A DNA stretch of 64,000 nucleotides from Nymphaea colorata (GCF_008831285.2 NC_045139.1:5370704-5434703); one strand, 5' to 3'. Positions 12,863-25,135 are shown, counted from the stretch's first letter. Notes: generated by a model not told the origin, from the sequence alone. Program-made: numbers and translations.

Positions 12863-13171
12863 TGTTAGGAACAACACACAATAAACTCTCCTCTCGTACT
12901 CTCAAGAGGGGGTTAAAAGCAACAAGGAAGAAGACAACAATTTACGTGGTTCGGAGCAATAATTTCCTACGTCCACGGTCGCACAGATCTCTTGTATTCT
13001 CTCTCAGATGAACACACAGACAGACACACACAAGCGGTGGCCATCCTCTAAACATAAGGATTAGGAAAAACCCGCATTTGTACAAAATGACATATATGCC
13101 CTTACATATGAAAAAATTTCTGCGGTATTGCATATGAGTGTCCAGTATGGATCAAGTTCCATACACCAACA
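12863..13171. mobile_element. Solo-LTR / TRIM-like element
   Basis: A 309-bp insertion in block A that is absent from block B. It runs from TGTTAGGAAC to ACCAACA, so it has the 5'-TG...CA-3' ends of an LTR with a short TGTTRG/CCAACA inverted end. Flanks are AAGTG (12858-12862) and CAGTG (13172-13176), a 5-bp duplication with one mismatch. The internal 'acgtggttcgg...ctacgtccacgg' pair is a word pair I associate with LTRs of many plant Copia-type elements. No second LTR or internal region is present. Confidence 0.65.
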
Positions 13172-14451
13172 CAGTGGCACGGCTGATTACATGCGCAAGT
13201 CATTTTCTTGGGGGTGTCTTATTTCCCTTTAGCCCTTTTCAACTCTTTCAATTTCAAACCAAAGTTGCCAATTGTCAATTTTTTTTTAATATATCCACAA
13301 ACAGGTTTCTACCATAATCTGGAATATTCATTTTTGCTTTTTAAACAGGGAGTTATTGTTATCGTATAATACGAGAGCATGAAAAATAAAATTTAAAATG
13401 CAAAAAAAAAATGGTAACTTTTATCAAAAATTGAAAAAAATGAAAAAAATATGAAAAAGACAGAAAAACCATGATTTTTGTTTTAATACTCTTTTCAAAA
13501 AAAAAAATCTTTTGGCCGTTTTATTCAGTGGACTTATTTCCCGTGTTTTATCACTGTTTTTTTTAAATAAAAAGATGTGTTTTTTATGATTATATTGAAT
13601 TGGTTGTCGTCTCTCACAACCTATATATAAGTGGTGGTTCTCGTCTGTCATGAAAATGTTTTCAACTACTACGTTGAATAGTTGAATAATCATCAATGAA
13701 ACTGCCAACAATGAAAGGAGGCCCTACAATATAATAATAATAATACTATTATTATTATAATTATTAAATAATACAATAATAACAATAATTGTGGATAAGA
13801 CGGCCAGGTGTACAGCGGCCAATGCTGAGCTACGTGAGCTACGTGGTTTGTTCAATGAGTGCCGGCAAGATAGATAGAGGAATTTCATATTTTTCAAGGT
13901 ATAATTCATTAAAATTATTCAATTGATATGATTTGAAAAGTAACACAAATTGACAAAATAAAATACAATAAATCAAACCTGCCTAATACTTTTTTTTGAG
14001 GTACGAGACTTTGTCACTCATTTGAGGTGTAAAACTCTTAAAGCCATTTTCCTACAACCCAGTCTCGATCATCGGAAATTTGAAGTCCAACAACTCGCAT
14101 ATTGAATAGTTGAGCAAGGACCGGATCGGATAAGCTAGAAATATTATTGGTTTGAATCGGGCGGTTGCTCAAGTCTTTCGCTAAGTCAATTTGATCAAGT
14201 CCACCTGTTTAAAAAAAATACTTTTTAATTAGTCTTTTATAATTATCTTTCAAAAAGAATATAACTTAAATCACCGGATCGGCCTGACAACATGGAAGTT
14301 GCTAGGCAACTTCATCCACTCGTTTCAAAAGCGGATTTTCACAGCGTCGCCATCTGACCATGATGGCTAGCTGTGTTGAGTGTCCGTCACAATATTAATG
14401 CCTGACGTATATAATGGCTCTGTTCTAAACGGATGAGGGGCCACGGTTTTG

Positions 14452-14481
14452 ACTGTGGCTGTTGCATCTATCAGCCACAGT
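14452..14481. repeat. Perfect hairpin
   Basis: ACTGTGGCTG and its exact reverse complement CAGCCACAGT are separated by ten bases. It lies in the centre of the foldback-like element. A function is not implied. Confidence 0.6.
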
Positions 14482-14539
14482 TTACTTAGACCACTTACCA
14501 TGGTTCGGACAATCTAAGTAAATTGGATATTAAATGCCG

Positions 14540-14600
14540 GACGAGTGTAAGGGATACGCGCTGCACAGCGCATTTACTTAGATTGACTCATTCTAGAATT
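14540..14600. repeat. Palindromic GCGCTGCACAGCGC block, copy 1 of 3
   Basis: The block reads 'gacgagtgtaa', a palindrome CGCTG-CA-CAGCG, then 'tttacttagattgactcatt'. Copies lie at 32545-32600 (GCGCTGCACTGCGC) and 33695-33755 (ATGCGCTGCACAGCGCAT, perfect). All three are upstream of receptor genes. Confidence 0.6.
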
Positions 14601-15000
14601 TGGCATTGAAGACGCCGCCAGAGGAGCTTGGCGATAAATGCAACTAACTCACTCAATGTGAGTCGATTCTTTGGAAGTCTTCAGTAGGAATTCTACTTAA
14701 TTCCCTATCCTATTTGGAATCAATGGATGTTCAACATGTACAGCTAGCTAGCCATCGTGGTCCGACTGATTGAAACGAGTGGATAAAGTTACTAAGCAAC
14801 TTCCATGTGCTGGTCGATTGGGTGATTGAAATGATTTGGTTGTAAATCAGCACAAAATAAGAAAAATAAATGAACAGCCAATAAAATAAAATAACAAACA
14901 AACACTTTTTTAAAAACAGATGGACTAGGTCAAATTTATTTAGCATAGATTTGAACGAACCAGCCGATTCAAGCAATTTTTGGGAAAACCAATGCCACAC

Positions 15001-15540
15001 CAAAGAAACGCTTTTTTCCAGTTTTTTTTTTCCCTTCTTTTCATTTTAGACATTTTCATACCTTTTTATTGCTAAACTGCTCGTTTCCAACATCTAATTT
15101 TTTATTTATTTCCCATCTATTTATTTTTTCAAATGCCTACCATTCATCTTATTTTCCCTTAACTTTTAAGTTTTACTCAAATTTTTTAAAATTTACCACA
15201 ATTTTCCTGTTTTCTTCATGCTGACCACATTATATGATATACATTTAAAAGGCAGAAAGCACATCTGTGACTATGGTCGAAACCTGTTCGTGATATGCAG
15301 GGAAAAACGAAGGTCAATTGGCAACTTTGATTTGGGATTGAATAGAATTGAAAGTGGTAAAGGAAAACAAGAAAGAGTCTCATTGATGTAATCATCAGTG
15401 GTGCCCCTCAATTTGGAAATATGAATTAATGCACTCCAAAGCAGCAAGACCCGAGCCTACTACCACTTGAAAAAAGAAAAGGACAAATTTTCTAGATGAG
15501 AATCTTTACATAAATTGAAGACCTTGAATTCCTTCTCATG
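15001..15540 (+). promoter_or_regulatory. 5' flank of copy 2
   Basis: Closely matches 35290-35825 upstream of copy 3, including 'ctaaactgctcgtttccaa', 'cttaacttttaagttttact', 'gtctcattgatgtaatcatca' and 'acaaattttcta'. It ends in a weak TATA-like TTACATAAA at 15507 that differs from TATACATAAA in copies 3 and 5. Presumed promoter region; specific sites are not assigned. Confidence 0.5.
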
Positions 15541-18470
15541 CATGTTCTGCATAACAAATTGGACAGAAATGGCAACCACCGGTAGGGCACCTCAGCCGCT
15601 TGTCTTCCTTTTGTGCTTCTCTTCCTTCACCTTGATTGTGGTTCTTGGCCAAAGGGAGGTGCCCTCAGCCCTACTTTCTCTGAGCAACGTGACTGATCAA
15701 TTCGCATTGCTGTCTTTCAAATCCTTTGTCATTAGAGACCCTTATAATGTGTTATCAAATTGGAATTCCAACATCTCTTTCTGTGACTGGAATGGAGTTT
15801 CATGCAGTCATGGTTCACAAAGGGTAGTTGCTCTGAACCTCTCTGGAAAGGCACTTGAAGGTACTCTCTCCCCATACATCAGCAATCTCTCCATCTTACA
15901 GGTTCTTGATCTCTCGAACAACAGTTTCCATGGTGACCTTCCCATTGATTTTAGTCGCCTCCCTCAGTTAGAAAATCTTTCTATAAGAAAAAACAATTTT
16001 GAGGGGTTGATTCCACAAACAGTGAACCATTGTCGAGGTCTCCAAAGACTGTCAGCAGGAGAGAACCAAATCCATGGAAGCATCCCAAAGTTTCTAGGCA
16101 ATTTGTCAGAACTCAAGCACTTAAACATTGGTGGTAATAGGCTCACCGGCACCATTCCAGTTGCTTTTGCTAATCTCACAAAACTGCAGTGGTTTGATAT
16201 CAGTGAAAATCAAATACAAGGGAACATTCCAGCTGAGTTTGGAAGCCTAACCCACTTGATGGGCTTTAACGTGGAAATTAACAATCTCACTGGTACACTG
16301 CCTGAGAGCTTGTTTAACCTATCTGCTCTTTTGGGTTTGAGTTTCATGGACAATCAACTAACAGGGCATCTCCCAAAAGATGGTGGCCGCTTCCTGGCCA
16401 ATCTCATATATCTCTCATTGAGTGACAACAATTTTGATGGCCCTTTCCCACCTTCTTTTTCCAATGCTACTGGTCTCCAATATATCGGTGCAGGAGCCAA
16501 TAAATTCAGTGGTCCTATACCATTAGAATTAGGTAGTTTGACACAACTCAGGCAACTGTACCTCCAAAGCAATATGTTGACCAACGTCCCCGGCAACCGT
16601 GAGCTCTCCATTCTTGCATGCTTGACCAACTGTTGACTGCTACAAGAAGTTTGGCTATCAAAAAACCTTCTGAATGGCATTCTTCCTGCCTCTGTTGGAA
16701 ACTTGACAACCACCTTGTGGATACTTCACCTTTACTCTAATCTGATTGAAGGTACTATCCCATCGGCCTTAGCCAACTTGACCAAGTTAATTTCCTTAAA
16801 GTTGAGTTCCAACAAAATAAAAGGGCTCATTCCACCAAATATAGGACAGATGCACAGTTTACAAGTGCTATCTCTTGGTAACAATTCATTAGAAGGCCCA
16901 ATCCCACTATCAATCTACCAGTTGGTCCACATGTATTCTTTTTATATTGAGCACAACATGCTAATTGGGTCAATTTCAAGCTATATAAACAATCTCACTA
17001 GTTTGCAATGGCTGGATCTAAGCTCAAACAATTTGTCATCAACACTACCGCCTGGTCTTTGTGAGTTGAAGGACTTGTTGATGATATACTTGCAGGACAA
17101 CTCCTTCACTGGTCACCTGCCATTGGGTCTCGGGAATTTTGCCACGATGATCTACATGGATATCACTGCAAACAAGTTGAATGGAGAGTTGCCTCCATCA
17201 TTCTCAAAGCTCCAAATGCTAGAGTATATGAATCTCTCTCAGAACACATTTGATGGTCATATTCCTAAACAACTTGATCACATGCTAAACCTTGACACTA
17301 TTGACCTTTCCCATAACAATCTTTATGGTGGGATACCAAAATCATTGGAGAAACTTCAACACATCCAGGTCTTGGACTTGTCATTCAATCTATTGGAAGG
17401 AGAAATTGCAAGTGGCGGAAGGTTTGTAAACCTTTCTGCGGAGTCGTTCCTAGGGAACTATGCACTATGTGGAGCTCCCAAATTCCATGTCCAATTGTGC
17501 TTAGACAAAACAGAGAGGCAAAGTAAGAGCAATGCGGCTAGAGTCATTGCCGCTTGCACAATTGGAGGTTCAGCACTTTTGGTCATTGTTTGCACACTCA
17601 TTGGTACCTCATGCCATATAAAGAGGGGGTTGTCGAAGCATCCTGATGACACTGAAAGATTACGAGGAATTACACTCCCAGTGATTTCTTACAGAGAGCT
17701 ATTTCATGCAACGAGCAATTTCAGTGATGCAAACTTTCTTGGGTGTGGAAGCTTTGGCTCAGTGTACAAAGGAATTCTAGCAGATGGAACGACAGTGGCA
17801 GTTAAGGTCCTTAATTTGTCATTTGAGAGAGCATCTAGAAGTTTTGACATTGAATGCACTATCTTGCGCCAAATCAGGCACCGAAACCTTGTTAAAGTCA
17901 TTACGTCTTGCTCTAATGAAGATTTTAAGGCTTTAGTTCTCCAGTACATGCCCCTTGGGAACCTACAAGTGTGTCTACATTCGGGTGACCATCACTTGAA
18001 TCTCTTTCAGAGATTGGATATCATGATTGATGTGGCTTGTGCTTTAGAATATCTTCACCATGGCCACTCGGAGACTATAGTTCATTGTGATCTAAAGCCA
18101 TATAATGTGCTTCTAGATGAGAACATGACAGCATATGTCAGCGATTTTGGCATTGCAAATATTCTAATTGGTCTGAATTCTTCTACTCTTACATCCACTC
18201 TCGGAACCATCGGATACATTGCACCAGGTACGTAATATCACTTTTTTTTTTGTCTTTTTGTAAATTTTGTCTCTCGAAGTGTGAGTATAATTGCCCAAAC
18301 GGTTTCTTGAGTCAACTTGTGTGTGCATGTGTTAACATCCTCTTTCTCTTCAATAACGCTCTCACAAAGAAAGTGAAAAAGAAGGTGGGATCACATGGGA
18401 GGGGCTGGAGAGGTGGTGAGGTGCGATAAAGAGAGACAAAGAGAGTGGGTGGGTTTGCCGGTCCTAGTGG

Positions 18471-18487
18471 ACTCTCACTCTCTCTCT

Positions 18488-18530
<43 letters not shown>

Positions 18531-18555
18531 GGGTGGGCTTGCCGGTCCTAGTGGA

Positions 18556-18614
<59 letters not shown>
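18471..18614. repeat. Duplicated (CT)n(AT)n microsatellite unit
   Basis: Two tandem copies of a unit that begins 'gggtgggyttgccggtccta', then CT repeats, then AT repeats. Copies 1, 3 and 5 have one unit here. Confidence 0.9.
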
Positions 18615-18621
<7 letters not shown>

Positions 18622-18796
18622 TATTTATATTGAAATCACCTGACTAAGCATTTTTTAAATTTTGTATTGTTTAAAACATCGCAAAAAAATGCATTGACGG
18701 ACAACGTTTTGGCAACCGCTTTTAGTATTGAGACTGTTTTTAGGGTCCCAAACTAAGAAAAAGAGTCATCAGTAACATAGGTAGCACACTAATTTC

Positions 18797-18797
18797 A

Positions 18798-18868
<71 letters not shown>
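18797..18868. repeat. (AT)n(AC)n(AT)n microsatellite
   Basis: AT repeats, then about 13 CA units, then AT repeats. Copies 3 (39004-39031) and 5 (60545-60602) have a pure AT tract in the same position. Confidence 0.95.
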
Positions 18869-18870
<2 letters not shown>

Positions 18871-19482
18871 GGACCTGACTTATGTAGTTTAACCAATTAT
18901 ACTCTTATGAGGTTTGCAATATGATATCAATAAATATATTAATTTACGTGAAAACACCCCTGATCCATCTAATCATCAAGATTTGGGTAGTTCACACATA
19001 AAGACATACACAAGTGGTTCCTAGGCCCTAGCTCAATAATATAAAGGTCATTGATAAACTATTTTACATGGACAATGCATTGTTTTGTGCTTATGTACAC
19101 ATGTGTTGTTTGCATGTCCTCAATAGACAAGATTCTTCAATTGATCTTCTTCTTTTAACAGAAGTTGTAATTTTTTTTCCTTTCTTGTATAAAAGAATCC
19201 TAATCGTAATTACCTTTCTACCTAATGGCTTAAGAGTGGCGAACAATCGGCACTACTGAAAAATTCACTCGATTTAGGAGCCATTTAAGAGAACCTTGAG
19301 ATTGGTCACAGGAGAATTAGAAGGAAGATGAGTTTAATTAGGCTTTTATGCTATGAAATCACTGCGCCATACAATTAAAGAAACTCAACAAATCTCACAT
19401 GCCCCATAGAAAAAATCTGGATACATGTTTGAATTCTTTTAAGAGCACTTGGATATCATACATAAAGGACTTCAGTTCTAAA

Positions 19483-19835
19483 TAGACCAGGGCATCGGGC
19501 CAGCCCGGCCCAATAAGAACCGGGTCTGAGCTAACCTGATGTCCGAAATCCAAGCCCAAGCATGGCCCGTTTACGTAAAAGAATATTTAAATTTTTTTAT
19601 TACAAAATATATTTTAAATAACAAAATATATTATTAATAAAATAAAATTAATATTTAAAAGTTATCGGGATGGATCGGGCCCCCGTCGGGCTGACCCAGG
19701 CAGGCTCGAACCTGGCCCGATCGGATGGGTGGGGTACCCGTTTTGTTCTCGGCCCGATTGGGTGGGGTACCCGTTGGGTTCTCGGCCCGATTGGGTGGGT
19801 TACCCATTGGGTACCCGGCCCGATAACCACGTCAA
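19483..19835. mobile_element. hAT-type MITE in the intron of copy 2
   Basis: Same element and insertion site as in copies 1, 3 and 5, with a perfect 8-bp duplication GTTCTAAA (19475-19482 and 19836-19843) and left end TAGACCAGGGC. It is longer (353 bp) because a unit of about 36 bp ('gcccgattgggtggggtacc' plus spacer) near the right end is tandemly tripled at about 19715-19820. Confidence 0.75.
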
Positions 19836-20384
19836 GTTCTAAATCATAATCTAGTTTTCTTTTCTAGATGTATATATGAGAATACAACAAGTGAAAGTAG
19901 GATTTTGTCAATTGATCTTAAGTCTATTGATTTCCAGGCCTGTTGCCCAAAACCAATTTCTGCAATTGTGTCATAGATAAGAATAAGCCATTATATTGTG
20001 CTTGCTAATCATGTCTAATATTGTTGAGTGGTTGAATTAGAATTTGGAATGGCTGGAAAGGTGTCAACCAAAGCCGATGTCTACAGCTACGGAATTCTCC
20101 TCCTTGAGATGTTTACAGGAAGAAAGCCTACTGATGAACAGTTTGATGGGGACTTTAGTTTGAGGCATCCTGTTGCAATTTCATATGTCATTGACAGCCA
20201 TCTTTTGAATGAAAGCAATTCTACTCCAACTGAAAGATCAGCTGCTATGAATGAACTGCTGGTGATAATCATAGAGATTGGCTTGTCATGTTCAAGTGGG
20301 TCTCCAAATGAGAGAATGGACATGAAGGAAGTGGTTGTAGGACTTAGAAATATACGACAGAAGACAAGAATGATAGAAGTATAA

Positions 20385-21690
20385 TTCAAATATATGCATA
20401 GATACAACGAGATTTTATTCCCAGGCACGACTAGCCATTGGCTAGAATAGTTGGAGGAGGAAATGTATTTGATTTCTTTCATTGAGATCTCTCGCTGAAA
20501 TTGCTCAATTACAGTCTCATATAGGATTTAATAAAGACATGCTTAATATGCTTGTGTGTTCTATTCCTAAGGCATTCGGGTGACTAATCTTGTACAACAA
20601 CTCGCACATTTCCATTGCAAGTTATGTGAAAGAGGCTTGGAACTTTGTCAATTATTGCAGTTTGTCATTTATGTGAACTATAGTCATAGTTCAAATAAAT
20701 CCTTTCAATTTTCTAAAATTTTGATGTACTATCTCCTCAGCACAATTTGTCAAACCTACCAAAAAAAAGCACAATTCCAGTAATTTTTGCACTAATGTCC
20801 ATTGTTATCAAAAGAAAAGCCCTTGAATGAGGAGGATGAGAATTACATGCCGTGAGCATCATTGTGTTATTGGTGCATGCAATATGTAATGGCCCTCTAA
20901 CAAAGGACCATGTGTCATGGACTAAAAGTGATCAAAATGACCTGTTAGTTTGATAGAAGACCCTTCCCCCTACAAGCAAAAGTGAAATTTGGAAAATCTT
21001 CATTCTATTTTCTAGGAAGTGAATCCACCAATGTTATGAGGAAGCTTGGCATTTATCAAAGAAAGTAATATCTTTAATCTTTTCAAGCATACAAAAATGC
21101 ATGCCGATGGCCACATTCATAAAATTATTTGCCGGTCACAGTTTGAAATTCAAATATATTACTTTATAATGAAGTATTGTGGGAGCATTGCAATATGTGT
21201 CCTTAACCCAGCCAGATATTGCTTTTGTGTAAATAGGATTATTTGTGTCCCAAAATTTGTTTAGGTTTGCTTTTGGAGTGTATTAAAAATGATTTTTATT
21301 TTCAAAAGAGAAAAAAAAAAGACTAGCCCCTCGGTACGAGGCTTGGCCATTCCTGACACCTTCATTATGGGTAACTAGTCTTAAGCTATGTTCATTCTCA
21401 ATGCATTTCATATTCTCCCAAACATCATCTTCAACCTATATGTGGTGTGGTACATGCTAAAGAAGTTCAAAATTTTATAAAGCGAAGGAAGGAAATTCCT
21501 TTCAAAGGAAAGTATTTCATAAACCTTTATCAAAACAGTTAGAGTGAGATAAAGATTTTTAAGAGAGAGAAAATATAGATAGAGAAAAACTAGTAAAAGA
21601 GCAACAGATTTTAAGAGAAAATTAAGAGCGAGAAATAAAGATTTACAAGTGAGTGGAAAGAAATAAAGAGGAAAATTAGTAGAAGAGAAA
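20385..21690 (+). repeat. 3' flank of copy 2 with GA-rich minisatellite
   Basis: Follows the 3' flank of copy 1 closely. It also keeps the segment 21245-21400 ('ccctcggtacgaggcttgg', 'ccttcattatgggtaact') that is missing behind copy 1 and present behind copy 5 and in the orphan at 25985. The GA-rich array at 21560-21690 has only about one and a half units. No gene seen. Confidence 0.7.
20530..20535 (+). terminator. Polyadenylation signal of copy 2
   Basis: AATAAA, 146 bp after the stop, is followed by a GT-rich 'ttgtgtgttct' stretch. The arrangement is shared with copies 3 and 5. Confidence 0.55.
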
Positions 21691-21699
21691 GAGATAATT

Positions 21700-22260
21700 G
21701 AGAATTGATTCTTGTTCTCAATTTTAAACATTTGAGTGATCTAATCTAGACCTGTGGGCGGTTTTCTGAATCTACTTTCCTAGTTTGGGCCCGATTTTGA
21801 TTCTCGAGTGTAATTATGAACTTTTTAACTTTCTTTTTGCATCTAGGGCAGGATTTTGGATTTGGGGCAGGGATTTGGATTTGGATTTAGATCAAAGTTC
21901 TATTTTGGATCTAAAAATTTGAATTTGGATCTAAGGCTTAGTTTTAGATCTAGAGCTCTGTTTTAGATCCACATTGGGATCAATTGATCTATTTTTTTCA
22001 TCTAAAGTTGGGATTTGGATCCAGATCTCGATCTAAGGCTTGGTTTTTGGATATTGACTTGGGATTTTGGATTGGGTTTAGATCTAGATTTGACATGAAT
22101 TATCAGCCTAGATTGAGGTAGGGCTTTGGAAGTTTAGATTTAAATTCAGATGAATTATTAGGATCCTGTAGAATCTGAATGGGGAGCTGTCAAGAGAATA
22201 TTAAGATTCACAAAAGCTACCGCTCATTATGGTCTATTCTTCAAAGTTCAACACATACAA
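21700..22260 (+). repeat. GGATCT/GATTTGGAT low-complexity repeat, short copy
   Basis: Built from repeated words such as 'ggatttggatttggat', 'gatctaaggctt' and 'tttggatctaaa'. Larger copies are at about 23760-24700 and 28300-29230. All three end with 'gagctgtcaagagaatatta' or a close variant. Its nature is unknown. Confidence 0.55.
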
Positions 22261-22271
22261 GAACAAAGAAG

Positions 22272-22273
<2 letters not shown>

Positions 22274-22303
<30 letters not shown>
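22274..22303. repeat. (TA)n microsatellite
   Basis: About 14 TA units. A longer tract holds the equivalent place at 25136-25220; both are followed by 'gccyaaatgatc.at.gatgg'. Confidence 0.9.
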
Positions 22304-22409
22304 GCGATGCGGGTGGGACCGAATGCCCAAATGATCCATCGATGGTCAACATTTCCAAAGAGCAGATTGAAGGTGATTGCAGGCAATCAGATCTGAGTGG
22401 TAAGACTGT

Positions 22410-22700
22410 TGGGATAGGCTTGAGCATGGAGTGGTTAGGTAAGAGTTGGACTTAAGCTGGCCCGACACCCAAAACTTGAGTTCCAACTTGATTCGATTAA
22501 AATAAAAAAATATATTTTTTAAATATAAAATAAAAAATTAATATAAAATATATTTTTAATAATAAAATATATATCATTATTAAAATAAAATAATATTAAA
22601 AAATATATCGAATGTGTGTTATGCGCATGTTACGCAGTAAAGGATGGAAGGACATTTTGGTTATTTATTTAAAAGAAACTTAATTTACAATCTTTTTATG
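22410..22700. repeat. Worn GC/AT MITE half and unassigned sequence
   Basis: 22420-22500 has 'gctggcccgacaccca' next to a long AT-rich stretch, like one half of the intron MITEs. After it, 'atgcgcatgttacgcagtaaa' and 'aaggatattttagtcattaac' recur at about 49340-49500, so this is a dispersed repeat. 22790-23060 holds an open frame of 91 codons with no recognisable motif. Confidence 0.4.
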
Positions 22701-23099
22701 TTTTTATGTGTGTGAACTAAGGATATTTTAGTCATTAACCATAATTGCACACGAAAATTTGTGCACCAATATGATCCATATAACCAGGTTTGCTATTTGA
22801 CGCTTTCCTTCTCAGTTTAGATGGTCTTATTTGTTCATTGCATGAAGTATTGCAGCATTTCTTGGACAACCCAAGGCATGACGTATCTTCTTCAGTGACA
22901 TACGGGATGTTCAATTACTCCATAGCCACGACACCGCCACAGTCTTGCCCTTTAGTTATCGTTCAGCTGGTGGAAGAGGCAAAACCAGCTTTAATTCCTA
23001 ACCACAAATATGGATGTTCGATGAGTCGAGCCAACTCTGGTTCACTCTTGACCACTCTTAATTAAACTCGGATCGAGTTCAAGTCATCTAATAAACAAG

Positions 23100-24990
23100 T
23101 CCCAAATTTAAAGATGAAAAAATGTTGAAAGTGGGAGAGAAGAATAGATGAAGGAAGAAAGATAAAAAAGACTTCAAAGCTCTTAGTTAGAGGGCTCAAG
23201 GAGTTCCCCAAATGTCAGCTCACTCCCAATGATGAAGATGTGGGGGTATTTATAAAAAAAAAAGCAGAGCTAAAATTCAACAATTGAAAGTTTTTTTAAT
23301 TTCTCAAGATTTCTTATGAATTTTAAAGCTTTTGAAATATTTTATTTTTATTTTTCTTTATAAATTTGACATGCGGAGATTTGCCCTTAGCTCGGGAAAC
23401 ATCGTTTGGAAGGGGTTGGCAGGGCTCAAGCCCACCCAAGAAGAGCAAAACCGCTTTCTTGGGGCTAATTTTTACCCAAAAAAAGAGATTGTCAAGGTAG
23501 TAGGCCCTGTTTTGGGTGCACATGACCCCGCGTTGCGCTTGGTGCTGCCATGCACTTTCAACCATAGCACTCGATAGCACCATGCACCCTTGGCCAGAGC
23601 ACATAATAGCACAAGAAGTGATGCCAAAACTTGGCGCAAGGAGGCAAATTAAGGGTGGCCTTTGCCCCTCTGCCATCCCCGGGTAGGTCCCACCCTAAAA
23701 AAAATAAATGTTTAACAACAAAAATATGTAATACTTTTAAAAGGTAAAATATTCCTTTTATAAAACGGGTCTGCCAACATTTTTTCTGATTCCAGGTTCG
23801 TTTTCGATCCGGATCTAACTCCTTGAATGGGAGGGTCCCAGACCGATGTCAAAGGTTGGATAATGGATTAGATAGGTGCTTACGCTTGAAATATGGATTG
23901 TACATCCAGATTTGGATTTTACGAAGCTGAGTCGAATTGAAAAGCGAGGGCGAGCTTGCGAATGATGTTCGGAATTGATTCTTGAGCTCGATTTCAAACA
24001 TCTGAGTTTGAATTTATCCAGTTTTTTGGTTTTTTTATCTAATCTAGATCTATGGGCCATTTTCTGAACCTATTTTCCTATTTTGGGCCTGACTTTGATT
24101 CTCATGTCTATATGAGTTTCTAACCTTCCTTTTGGATCTAGAGCAGGATTTTGGATCTGGGACTTGGATTTGGATTTGTGTCTATATCTAAGGTTCTATT
24201 TTGGATCTAAAACTTGAATTTGGATCTAAGGCTTAGTTTTAGATCTAGAGCTCAGTTTTAGATCCAAATTGGGATCTAAGGATCTATTTTTTCTCTAAAG
24301 TTTGGATTTGGATCCACATCTGGATCTAACGCTTGGTTTTTGGACCTTGACTTTGGATTTTGGATTGGGTTTAGATCTACATTTGACAAGAATTATCAGC
24401 CTAGATTGAGGTAGGGCTTGGGTTCGAAGTTTAGATTTAAATTCAGATGAGTTCAAAAATATAGTCGATAATCAAATTAGAGGGTAATTGGATCATAACT
24501 GCGATAAATTGAAGTATTTGAGACCTAAAATTGTTGAAAATAATTGTGAAAATGCTAGATATATATATGAAAATTAAAAATTTGGGGGTTATTACAAGGT
24601 TCAGCCAATTTATTTACGATCCTATGTAATCTTAATGGGGAGCTGTCAAGACAATATTAAGTTTCTTAAAAGCAACCATTCATTATGGTCTAATATTCAA
24701 AGTTCAAACAATAGTCACAAATAATGTCTCAGAGGTTTAAATGGTGATGTTTCCTAGGGGTATAACACGGCGAACTTGAAAAAAAAAATGCGGTAAATTT
24801 TTAAAAATTTTAAAAAACTAAAAATGAGAGAAAATAAAATAATTGTGAAACTAATAACACAAACATCACAAGATAAATAGATTTGCAAAAAATAAAATTG
24901 AAAATAAAACAAAAAAAACTGTTTGGCATTAAAAAGGTGAAAAAAGTGAAAAAAGTGAAGAAACGAAAAAAAAACACGTTAAAAAACACA
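23100..24990 (+). repeat. 1.9-kb direct repeat, copy 1
   Basis: Collinear with 27755-29560. Shared landmarks are 'gagagaagartagatgaagg', 'gttagagggctcaag', 'gatgtgggggtatttataaa', a GC-richer stretch with 'gcactcgatagcacc', 'cgatccggatctaa', the GGATCT-rich section, 'ggaattgattct..agctc' and 'taataacacaaacatcacaa'. No transposon protein is visible, but the size and a TATTTATAAA box suggest part of a larger element. The left part (23330-23700) has short open frames that I could not assign. Confidence 0.65.
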
Positions 24991-25135
24991 TTAAAAACGT
25001 GTTTTTTAGTTTTTAACGCAATTTTTCAAAAAATGTGGTTTTTAATGTTTTGAATGACTATTTAATTTATCATGTTTTTTTTAAAAAAATTGTTTCCTAT
25101 AAACTGTGGTTCAAACCATCCAAGAACAAAGAAAT

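Larger units (their letters stand above)
12469..14410 (+). repeat. Segmental duplication block A, upstream of copy 2
   Basis: Collinear with 29609-31560 upstream of copy 3. Shared segments include 'ttcaaaagttccagca', 'caacttggttgaactgtta', 'ggaaagtgtttgcttca', 'gggtgtcttatttcccttta', 'gtataatac', 'ataagacggccaggtgt' and 'ggaagttgctaggcaacttc'. Block A has a private insertion (12863-13171) and block B another (30024-30451). Non-coding. Together with the genes this indicates that copies 2 and 3 arose by duplication of a unit that included at least 2 kb of upstream DNA. Confidence 0.8.
14150..15000. repeat. Long inverted repeat (foldback-like) upstream of copy 2
   Basis: The left arm (about 14150-14400: 'ttgaatcgggcggttg', 'gtccacctgttt', 'ccggatcggcc', 'atggaagttgctaggcaa', 'atgatggctagct') is the reverse complement, with indels, of the right arm (about 14725-14990: 'agctagccatcgtgg', 'gcaacttccatg', 'cagatggacta', 'aaccagccgattcaa'). 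The 320-bp centre holds the recurring ATGCGCTG-type palindrome block and a small hairpin. A further left arm lies at 31310-31560 and a left/right pair at 34810-35300. It resembles an element with long terminal inverted repeats. I could not find a target duplication. Confidence 0.6.
18228..20040 (+). other. Phase-1 intron of copy 2
   Basis: The donor is CCAG|GTACG and the acceptor TTAG|AATTT. At 1813 bp it is the longest of the five introns, because the microsatellite segment with its 'ccggtcctagtggactct' lead is doubled (18455-18528 and 18538-18614) and a CA/TA tract is added at 18797-18868. Confidence 0.9.
15569..20384 (+). pseudogene. LRR-XII receptor kinase copy 2, single premature stop
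   Basis: Exon 1 is 15569-18227 (2659 nt, the same length as copies 3, 4 and 5) and exon 2 is 20041-20384. There is one TGA at 16634-16636, where copy 1 has CGA and copies 3 and 5 CGG in the same codon; this fits C-to-T decay at a CpG. Reading through it, everything else is in frame: signal peptide, LRRNT ([10 protein letters not shown]), about 22 LRRs, membrane segment, kinase with GCGSFGS loop, AVKV lysine, HCDLKPYN and DFGIAN. The last two differ from KPSN and DFGIAK in the intact copies. Exon 2 has lost 18 nt (junction about 20165), removing the WVAEAF part of kinase subdomain X. As it stands it encodes a 355-residue secreted LRR protein. It is a young pseudogene, or a truncated secreted receptor if expressed. 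Confidence 0.88.

Noticed and set aside
22790-23065. 91-codon open frame
   Set aside because: No motif; it overlaps dispersed repeat sequence with CTCGAG-type words at its end.
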